From Kitasatospora paranensis (GTDB lineage Bacteria > Actinomycetota > Actinomycetes > Streptomycetales > Streptomycetaceae), in the NCBI RefSeq assembly GCF_039544005.1, contig NZ_BAABKV010000001.1, positions 2,790,001-2,854,000 of the forward strand: a stretch of 64,000 nt of DNA, read 5' to 3'. Positions 58,329 to 64,000 of the stretch are shown in pieces. How positions within the stretch are numbered: the stretch's first letter is position 1; every line of letters starts with the position of its first letter. A model generated the notes under the pieces. It saw nothing but the letters and a program-made list of their open reading frames with translations. It had not been told where the DNA came from and made no database searches. The translations under genes and the position numbers were made by a program.

Positions 58329-60131
58329 TCAGCAGGCGCCGTTGTCGGCCCAGACGCCCCACTGGCCGCTGAGGGTCGGGTCCTCGTTGGTGGTCCACCA
58401 CTTGTTGGTCCAGTAGTGGCCCTTCCAGGAGACCTTGGTGCCGGCGGTCGCGTAGACCGCGGCGGCGTCCCAGCTCGGGGCGGTGCAGGTGCCGCCGGTC
58501 GGCGAGCTGCTCGGGGAGCTGCTCGGCGAGGAGGACGGCGAGCTGCTCGGCGAGGACGACGGCGAGGCCGAGGTGCTCGGGGAGCTGCTCGGGGTGGCCG
58601 ACGCGGTGCTCGTCGGGGCCGGGCAGGACGCCGCGGAGCCGTTGGTGGCGCTCACCATCTTGTCGAACAGCGTGGTCTGCGTGCCGAGGTCGTACAGCGA
58701 GAAGGCGAACGAGCCGCCGAGGCCGTTGCAGTGCGCGTAGTCCAGCTTGGCCTGGATCGACTGGGCGTTCTCACCCGACCAGAAGGTGGTGCCGTCGTAG
58801 AAGTAGGCGGCCTTCGCGGAGTCGTCCCAGTAGGTGTCGGCCGCGTTGTCGACGAAGCCGTTCAGCTCCTTGTACATCCGGATACCGTTGACGTTGCCGG
58901 ACATCGCCGCGCCCGTGGCCGGGCCCGTCGCGCTCTGGAACAGGCCGTGGTTGGCACCGGCGGGCACGCCCGTCCAGCCGCGGTAGTAGAACGGGACACC
59001 CATGTTGATCTTGTTGGCGGGGAAGCCGCCCGGGATCCCGTACTGCGGGTCGCCGACCGTCCACGCCTTGATGGCGTTGTCGATCGAGTACTTGCCGTTG
59101 CCGCCCGGGATGGGCGTCATCGGGTCGTTCGGGTTGTTGTAGATCGGCGCCTGGTGGTTGGTCGGACCGGTCGCGTCCCACGCACCGTGCATGTCGTACG
59201 TCATGACGTCCAGGAACGTCAGGTACTGGCCGATCTTGTCGGTCTCGATGTTCTTGATCTTGTCCTGGCCGGCGCCGACCGCCGCGGAGAGCGCGTAGGT
59301 CTTGCCGTCGGCCGCGCCCTGGGCGTTCAGCTGGGAGCGCAGCTCGCCCAGCAGGGCGGTGTAGTTCTGCTTGTCCGCCGCCGCGGAGTGGTTGCCGGTG
59401 TGGCCGCCGCCGCCCGGGTACTCCCAGTCGATGTCGAAGCCGTCGAAGACGCCCGCCGCGCTGCCGGTGCCGCCGAAGCCGCCCTGCACGGGCAGGTTGC
59501 CCTTGATGAACATGTCGACGCAGGAGGAGACGAACTTCTTGCGCGCGGCGTCGGTGGCCGACACATCGGAGAAGTACTTCGAGTAGGTCCAGCCGCCGAT
59601 CGACAGCAGCACCTTGAGGTTCGGGTTCTTCGCCTTCAGCTTCTTGATCTGGTTGAAGTTGCCGACCAGGGGCTGGTTCCAGGTGTCGGCGACGCCGTCC
59701 ACGCTGGTGCCGGCGTCGAAGGTCTTCTGGTAGTCGGCGAACGCGTCGCCCGCACCGTCACCCGCGCTGCCGTTGCTCTCGTCCTGCGAGGAGGCCTTGG
59801 TGGCCTCGAAACAGTTGAGGTTGGTCGGGTCGATGTTGGCGAAGTCGTAGATCAGGTAGTCCAGCTTGGAGGCCACGCCGGTGTCCTGAACGGTCTTCAG
59901 GTAGTAGGCGTTGCTGTAGATCGACCACTGGTCGAAGTAGGCGACCTTGATGCCGCCGGAGGTGGCGGGCGCGCCGGTGGAGTTGGTGGCGGCGGCCTGG
60001 GCCGCGCCGCCGGAGGTCAGGGCGAGGGCGCCGCCGAGCAGCAGGGAGGCGGCGGTGCCGGCCGCGAGGGCACCGAGGCCCCGGGCGCGGCGCCGGCTGT
60101 GCCGGGGCTCTTTCGGGACGGAACGAAGCAT
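58329..60131 (-). CDS. Secreted GH18 chitinase with C-terminal CBM5/12 chitin-binding domain
   Basis: 600 residues, ATG 60131, AGGAG 9 bases ahead. Signal peptide (GALAAGTAASLLLGGALALT then ASGGAAQAA). GH18 barrel begins GIKVAYFDQWSIYSNAYYLK; SLLSIGGW-type motif VLLSIGGWTYSKYFSDVSA; catalytic signature FDGFDIDWEYPGGG with Glu acid; then LDVMTYDMHGAWDATGPTNH, VPFYYRGWTGVPAG. A long Ser/Pro repeat linker (PSSSPSSSPSSS) leads to the CBM (PSWDAAAVYATAGTKVSWKG, HYWTNKWWTTNEDPTLSGQW). It degrades chitin outside the cell. A DasR-type element precedes it. Confidence 0.97.
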   Translation of the reverse strand: MLRSVPKEPRHSRRRARGLGALAAGTAASLLLGGALALTSGGAAQAAATNSTGAPATSGGIKVAYFDQWSIYSNAYYLKTVQDTGVASKLDYLIYDFANIDPTNLNCFEATKASSQDESNGSAGDGAGDAFADYQKTFDAGTSVDGVADTWNQPLVGNFNQIKKLKAKNPNLKVLLSIGGWTYSKYFSDVSATDAARKKFVSSCVDMFIKGNLPVQGGFGGTGSAAGVFDGFDIDWEYPGGGGHTGNHSAAADKQNYTALLGELRSQLNAQGAADGKTYALSAAVGAGQDKIKNIETDKIGQYLTFLDVMTYDMHGAWDATGPTNHQAPIYNNPNDPMTPIPGGNGKYSIDNAIKAWTVGDPQYGIPGGFPANKINMGVPFYYRGWTGVPAGANHGLFQSATGPATGAAMSGNVNGIRMYKELNGFVDNAADTYWDDSAKAAYFYDGTTFWSGENAQSIQAKLDYAHCNGLGGSFAFSLYDLGTQTTLFDKMVSATNGSAASCPAPTSTASATPSSSPSTSASPSSSPSSSPSSSPSSSPSSSPTGGTCTAPSWDAAAVYATAGTKVSWKGHYWTNKWWTTNEDPTLSGQWGVWADNGAC

Positions 60132-60326
60132 GGCTGCGGACTCCTGGTCGTGGGGGACCCCGCCGCGCCCGTGGAGGTTCCGTCGCGGGTGGGACCGCAC
60201 GGCAGGGGCATGACAGGGGAATCGAGCGTTGGCCTGCGCAAACGGATGCCCGGGGGCGCCGAACCGGCACCGGTGGCCCGAACCACCGGCGCCGGCCCAG
60301 GGGCTCCCTGCACCTGGCCACAAAAA

Positions 60327-60338
60327 TGGACTAGACCA
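60327..60338. promoter_or_regulatory. DasR-responsive element (dre) before the chitinase gene
   Basis: TGGACTAGACCA (+ strand; TGGTCTAGTCCA on the - strand) matches the streptomycete chitinase element TGGTCTAGACCA at 11 of 12 places. It lies 196 bases before the chitinase ATG, in the promoter region. DasR blocks such genes until GlcN-6-P from chitin releases it. Confidence 0.72.
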
Positions 60339-60409
60339 AACGCCCCGTCAAGAGTCGTCCGCCCCGCTTGAGGCGGTCTTAAGGTTGGGCCGCAGCCGCG
60401 GCGTACCCG

Positions 60410-60937
60410 TCAGTAGCGCAGCGCCGCCGCCACCGACACCTTCACGTCACCGGTCAGCTTGCGGTTGCTCGTGGCCGTGGCCTGCATCGTCGCCCCCGCG
60501 GCGACCTCCGGCACGGTCAGCACCGAGACGTCGAGGCGATTGCCGTTCGCGTCCTTGAAATCGACCTGGATCGTGTACTTGCGCGGCTGGGAATCGTGGT
60601 TGACGACCGTCACCGGGACGTCCAGCTTCCCGTCCGCGTCGGTCACCGCGGTGCCCAGCGTGACGTCCGCCTTGGCGTCCAGACCGCCCTGGACCCCGGC
60701 CACCGCCGACGAGGCGGCCGACTCGGCCGAGGCCAGCGCGGACTGCGCCGACGAGGCCAGCCCGCCGACCGCCGAGGAGGCCGCCGAGGCGAGCTCGGAC
60801 GCCTTCGACTGGACCGCCGCGGCGGCGGACGACACCGCCGACGAGGGGGTGGACCCGGAGGAACACCCCGCCAGCGCCACCCCCGCGACCAGGGCCGCGA
60901 CGGCCGGCCCGGCGGTGGAACGAATCCTGTGCTTCAT
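60410..60937 (-). CDS. Lipoprotein with beta-sandwich (FxLYD-like) domain
   Basis: 175 residues, ATG 60937, GGGAG 5 bases ahead. The lipobox is VALAGCSSG. An Ala/Ser helix-rich stalk follows (AVSSAAAAVQSKASELASAA), then an exported beta domain: DVTLGTAVTDADGKLDVPVT, VVNHDSQPRKYTIQVDFKDA, VLTVPEVAAGATMQATATS. Similar domains in actinobacterial lipoproteins have no known ligand. Probably attached to the outer face of the membrane. Upstream of the chitinase but far enough for its own transcript; divergent from the BlaI gene. Confidence 0.85.
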   Translation of the reverse strand: MKHRIRSTAGPAVAALVAGVALAGCSSGSTPSSAVSSAAAAVQSKASELASAASSAVGGLASSAQSALASAESAASSAVAGVQGGLDAKADVTLGTAVTDADGKLDVPVTVVNHDSQPRKYTIQVDFKDANGNRLDVSVLTVPEVAAGATMQATATSNRKLTGDVKVSVAAALRY

Positions 60938-61116
60938 GGCTGCTCCCGGAGGACGACGGCACTCGTCCCACCCTTGGCCGCCGCACCGCCGCCCGGCGAG
61001 CAGAGCCGCGCGAACGGGTGATCCCCGCCGCCGTCGCCCGGGCCCGTAGCATGGCCGCCGGACGGCCGCACGCCGCGGCCGGTCGCGGACGGCAGGGACG
61101 CAGGGAAGGCAGCACG

Positions 61117-61506
61117 GTGGCACGCAGACTCGGCGGGCTGGAGGCGGAGATCATGGACCGGATGTGGTCCTGGGGCCGCCCGGCCACCGTCCGCGAGGTG
61201 GTCGACGACCTGAACCGCCACCGCCCGGTGGCGTACACCACCGTGATGACCGTCGCCGACATCCTGCACACCAAGGGCCTGCTGAGCCGCCGCAAGGAGG
61301 GCCGCGCCTGGGTGTACGAGGCCACCGCCGACCGCGCCGCCCACACCGCCGCGCTGATGGCCGAGGCGCTCGGCACCGGCGGCGACGCACCGGCCGCACT
61401 CGCGCACTTCGTCGGCACCATGGCCCCGGACGAACTGGCCGCGCTGCGCCACGCGCTGGCCGCCCTGGAGGGCCGGGACGACGGGGACGGCGGGGACGGC
61501 CGGTGA
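61117..61506 (+). CDS. BlaI/MecI-family repressor
   Basis: 129 residues from GTG 61117, GGAAGG about 7 bases before. Winged-helix: ARRLGGLEAEIMDRMWSWGR, PATVREVVDDLNRHRPVAYT, TVMTVADILHTKGLLSRRKE, GRAWVYEATADRAAHTAALM. Binds DNA as dimer and is usually inactivated when the membrane metalloprotease partner is triggered. That partner is the next gene, whose GTG start overlaps this stop (GTGA). The target gene is not known; no beta-lactamase gene is adjacent. The lipoprotein divergent from it is a candidate. Confidence 0.92.
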   Translation: MARRLGGLEAEIMDRMWSWGRPATVREVVDDLNRHRPVAYTTVMTVADILHTKGLLSRRKEGRAWVYEATADRAAHTAALMAEALGTGGDAPAALAHFVGTMAPDELAALRHALAALEGRDDGDGGDGR

Positions 61507-62387
61507 GTGCCGCCCTGCTGCTGCTCCTGTGGGCGGCACTGGTCACCACCGCCCTGCCGCGGCTGCTCGCGGGCGCCCGCTGGACGCACCGCACACCCGT
61601 GCTCGCGGTGGCCGCCTGGCACGCGCTCGGCGTCTCGGCCACCCTCGCGCTCGCCCTGGCCGTCCGGCAGCTGGCCGACCCCTCGCCGCACCACCACGCC
61701 GGGCTGCTGCACCTGTGCGGGCTCGCCGTACCGGCCGAGTCCGCCGCCCGGGCCGCGGCGGGCCTGGCCACCGCCGTCGCCGCCGTCCCGGCGGCCCTGT
61801 TCGGCGCGGCCGTACGGCGGGCCGCCCTGGCCCGCCGGCGCCACCGGGAGGTGCTCGACCTCGCCGGGCACCACGGCGTGCTGCCCGGAGCCGTCGTCCT
61901 CGACCACGCCGTCCCGACCGTGTACTGCCTGCCCGGGCTGCGCCGCCGGGTGGTGGTCAGCCGCGGCGCCCTGGACGCGCTCTCGCCCGGGCAGCTCGCC
62001 GCCGCCCTCGCCCACGAGGACGGTCATCTGCGCGGCCGGCACCACTTGGCGGCCTGCGCCGCCGACACCTTGCGCCGCTGCTTCGCCCCGCTGCCGCTCG
62101 GCCGGCTCGCCGGCCCCGAGGTGCGCGCCCTGCTGGAGATGGCGGCCGACGACCGGGCCCTGCGCAGCCACCCCGTGACCGCCCTGGCCGGCGCGATGGC
62201 CGTGGTCGCCGCGGGCCCGGCCCCGGACTCCGCCCTCGCCGCGGGCCACCACGCGACGGCCCGGATCCGGCGCCTGGCCGCGGCCGGCCCCCGGCCGCCG
62301 CGGACGGCCCGGCTGCTCGGCGGCGGCGCCGCGGCCGCGCTCACCGCCCTGCCGTTCCTGCTCGCCTGCCTCCCGCACCTGGCCTGA
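61503..62387 (+). CDS. M56 (BlaR1/MecR1-type) membrane metallopeptidase
   Basis: 294 residues. Three to four membrane helices (LLLLLWAALVTTALPRLLAG, VLAVAAWHALGVSATLALAL, AAAGLATAVAAVPAALFGAA, and the C-terminal GGGAAAALTALPFLLACLPH). The zinc motif HEDGHLRGRHH (HExxH) lies in a cytoplasmic loop, preceded by VVVSRGALDALSPGQLAAAL as in the family. No extracellular penicillin-binding sensor domain is attached, as typical of actinomycete M56 proteins. It likely cleaves or affects BlaI after an unknown membrane signal. Overlaps BlaI by 4 bases. Confidence 0.9.
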   Translation: MSAALLLLLWAALVTTALPRLLAGARWTHRTPVLAVAAWHALGVSATLALALAVRQLADPSPHHHAGLLHLCGLAVPAESAARAAAGLATAVAAVPAALFGAAVRRAALARRRHREVLDLAGHHGVLPGAVVLDHAVPTVYCLPGLRRRVVVSRGALDALSPGQLAAALAHEDGHLRGRHHLAACAADTLRRCFAPLPLGRLAGPEVRALLEMAADDRALRSHPVTALAGAMAVVAAGPAPDSALAAGHHATARIRRLAAAGPRPPRTARLLGGGAAAALTALPFLLACLPHLA

Positions 62388-62426
62388 CCGCCGGCCGGCC
62401 GGGCCGGGCGGGCACGCGGCGGGCGG

Positions 62427-62989
62427 TCAGGACAGCCCGGCGCCCTCCTGCATCGCCGCCTGCTCGATCTCCCGGATCTCCCGGCGGTGGACGGTGTCCT
62501 GCCGACGGGTCACCACGGCCGCCGCGGCGACGGCGCCGGCCCCGAAGACCAGCAGGTCCAGCCACGGCCGCTCCAGCACATGGCCCAGGGCGGCGTCGAG
62601 CGAGTACCGGCCGGCGCCCGAGATGCCGAGCGCCAGCCCGCAGGTGCCGAGCAGCGCCGGGTACTCGAAGCCGCCGCCCACCGCGAAGAACCCGGCCGGG
62701 GAGTGCACGGCGATCGCACCCGCCATCGTGCCGGCCACGATCGAGCCCGCCGCCGGGGTGGCCAGGCCCAGGACCAGCATCGCGCCGCCCCCGCCTCGCC
62801 CAGCCCCGAGGCGATCGCACTGGGCCGACCGGGCTCGAAGCCCATGTGTTCCATGGCCTGCGCGGTGCCCTCCAGGCCGCCACCGCCGAACCACCCGAAC
62901 AGCTTCTGCGCCCCGTGCGCGAAGAGCACACCGCCGACGGCGGCGCGCAGGACGAACAGGCCGAGGTCCTTGCGGTGCAGACTGGTCAT
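62427..62989 (-). CDS. DoxX-family membrane protein, one-base frameshift
   Basis: 187 residues after adding one G at 62788-62792 (GLGEAGGGAMLVLGLA). Family motifs: GLFVLRAAVGGVLFAHGAQK, LFGWFGGGGLEGTAQAMEHM, GFEPGRPSAIASGLGEAGG, GSIVAGTMAGAIAVHSPAGF and EYPALLGTCGLALGISGAGR, YSLDAALGHVL. Four membrane helices. DoxX proteins relate to thiosulfate:quinone oxidoreductase or detoxification complexes (MRC in mycobacteria). ATG 62989. Convergent with the M56 gene. Confidence 0.88.
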
Positions 62990-63091
62990 GACGATCCCCT
63001 GGGTCGGTGGCGGCACGTCCCCTCCATCCCAGCCCACCCGCCGCGGCCCATCGACCCGGGACCGCCATCCGGGCGAACGCGAAGGAGGGCC

Positions 63092-63403
63092 ATGCCGACG
63101 AGCGAGCGACCGCGGTACGACCTCGACGGATCCGCCGTCACCGACGAGCCGTCGTTCTGGGCCGAGCTGGGCAGCGCCGTCCGCGCACCCGACGGCTACT
63201 ACGGCAGCAACCTGGACGCGCTCGCCGACTGTCTGCGCGGCGGGTTCGGGCCCGAACCCCCGTTCACCCTGGTCTGGCACGCCTCGGCGCTCGCCGCCGA
63301 GCGACTGGACCGCCGGATCCTGATCGACGGCCGCGAGGGCAGCTACTTCGAGGCGGTGCTGGAGGTGCTCCACCGGGGCGGGGTGGCCGTGCGGCTGCGC
63401 TGA
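63092..63403 (+). CDS. Barstar-family ribonuclease inhibitor
   Basis: 103 residues, AAGGAGG (63082-63088) 3 bases before ATG 63092. Barstar fold: RYDLDGSAVTDEPSFWAELG, DGYYGSNLDALADCLRGGFG (the conserved YGxNLDAL segment that binds barnase), FTLVWHASALAAERLDRRIL, EAVLEVLHRGGVAVRL. Inhibits a guanyl-preferring RNase by blocking its active site. No barnase gene is adjacent; orphan immunity-like copies are common in Streptomyces. Confidence 0.9.
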   Translation: MPTSERPRYDLDGSAVTDEPSFWAELGSAVRAPDGYYGSNLDALADCLRGGFGPEPPFTLVWHASALAAERLDRRILIDGREGSYFEAVLEVLHRGGVAVRLR

Positions 63404-63527
63404 TCGGGCCCGGTAACGTGCCTGACGCACCGTTACGCACCCGATACGGGCCGGCCAGAACCGGCCCGCCGACTGCCTGCGTGATCACGTGCGACCCCTC
63501 TTCACGACGCGAACCGCAGGAGTACCC

Positions 63528-64000
63528 ATGAAGCAGCGCCCGGCCACCGCGGTCCGAGCGGCGGCGGCCGTCACGGCCGCCCTGACGCTCACCCTCGGGG
63601 CCGTCGGCTGCAGCAGCAGCGGCACGGCGGCCGCGGGCGCCCCGGCCGCCTCGCCCACGGTGGCCGGGGCCGCGGCCCCGGGCGCGGGCACCGCGTCGGC
63701 CTCCGCCGCCGGTCGCTCGGACTCCGCCGCGACGGCCGGGGCGTCCGCCACGGCGACCGGCCCCGACCGCTGCCACGCCTCGGAGCTGAAGGCCGACGTC
63801 CAGCTCCAGGGCACGCCCGGCTCGGCCATGGTGATGCTCACCAACAAGGGCGACCGCACCTGCACGGTCAAGGGCTACCTCGGGTACGGCGGGTTGCTGG
63901 CCGACAACAGCCGGGTGGATGTCGCCACCGCCCGGGTGCCCAGGCCCGGCGCCCCGGTCACCGTCACCCTCAAGCCGGGCACCACGGCCTTCTCCGGGCT
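63528..64000 (+). CDS. DUF4232-type lipoprotein (partial, cut by the window end)
   Basis: At least 157 residues; the frame is still open at 64000. The lipobox is LGAVGCSSS. An Ala/Ser/Gly-rich stalk (AGRSDSAATAGASATATGPD) leads to the DUF4232 domain: RCHASELKADVQLQGTPGSA, MVMLTNKGDRTCTVKGYLGY with conserved Cys pair. Found on the outer membrane face of actinomycetes, function unknown. AGGAG before ATG 63528. Confidence 0.87.
   Translation, partial: MKQRPATAVRAAAAVTAALTLTLGAVGCSSSGTAAAGAPAASPTVAGAAAPGAGTASASAAGRSDSAATAGASATATGPDRCHASELKADVQLQGTPGSAMVMLTNKGDRTCTVKGYLGYGGLLADNSRVDVATARVPRPGAPVTVTLKPGTTAFSG

Noticed and set aside
1-64000. Mobile elements, prophage, tRNA genes or attachment sites
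   Set aside because: No transposase, integrase, phage structural gene, tRNA-like cloverleaf or flanking direct repeats were recognised on either strand.

Overview
The window is chromosomal DNA from a high-GC actinomycete, almost certainly a member of the Streptomycetaceae (Streptomyces, Kitasatospora or a close relative; the genus cannot be fixed from the sequence alone). The signs are extreme third-position GC bias, frequent GTG starts, GTGA stop/start overlaps, leaderless starts preceded by a TANNNT box, a DasR-type element before a chitinase, and a series of families typical of the Streptomyces core. There is no phage, insertion sequence, integrase, CRISPR array or tRNA.

Layout. 0-2.3 kb: end of a membrane protein, a small SPOR-like protein, methionine aminopeptidase (map) and a prim-pol-like protein. 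2.3-7.6 kb: small and poorly known genes (PadR regulator, a broken HEAT-repeat gene, a 5'-truncated membrane gene, a DUF1963-like protein, an ACT protein). 7.7-12.6 kb: serine hydrolase, secreted lipase divergent from a PucR/CdaR-type regulator, and a lone phenylacetate-CoA ligase. 12.9-18.8 kb: a Regnase-like NYN RNase fused to an FHA domain, a Ser/Thr kinase with Sel1-type repeats, and a secreted repeat protein. 18.9-26.6 kb: rnpB, a DHA2 exporter, an RNB exoribonuclease, yaaA and a conserved RNase H/phosphatase, zinc-ribbon and Nif3 operon. 27.0-30.9 kb: a degenerate LanKC-like kinase, an S9 oligopeptidase and a 51-residue His/Arg repeat peptide. 30.9-40.5 kb: alcohol dehydrogenase, methyltransferase, envelope proteins including an amidase, and a glycosyltransferase/methyltransferase/toroid operon divergent from a TetR regulator.

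40.6-46.4 kb is the most striking locus. A cobalamin riboswitch precedes a surface-anchored alpha/alpha-toroid protein, an SCO2322-family protein, and a complete ECF transporter (CbiQ-type T component, a fused double ATPase and an S component), joined mostly by 4-base overlaps. It looks like a B12 uptake system with a transcobalamin-like surface protein. 46.5-57.5 kb holds redox and acetyltransferase genes, a TPR protein, a peptidoglycan-binding protein, a GDT1-type manganese exporter behind a yybP-ykoY riboswitch, a protein O-mannosyltransferase, and a MerR regulator fused to a DNA-polymerase sliding-clamp-like domain. 57.5-64 kb: MarR/MFS pair, GH18 chitinase, BlaI/M56 pair, DoxX, barstar and a DUF4232 lipoprotein cut by the window end.

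Reading caution. Twelve genes are interrupted by a total of seventeen apparent one-base losses, all in G or C runs and all in the same direction. Restoring one base in each run rebuilds a normal protein every time. This is best explained as homopolymer under-calling in the assembly, so these genes are annotated as intact with a probable sequencing error. Two other broken genes (HEAT repeat near 4.2 kb, truncated membrane protein near 5.5 kb) do not fit that pattern and may be truly decayed.
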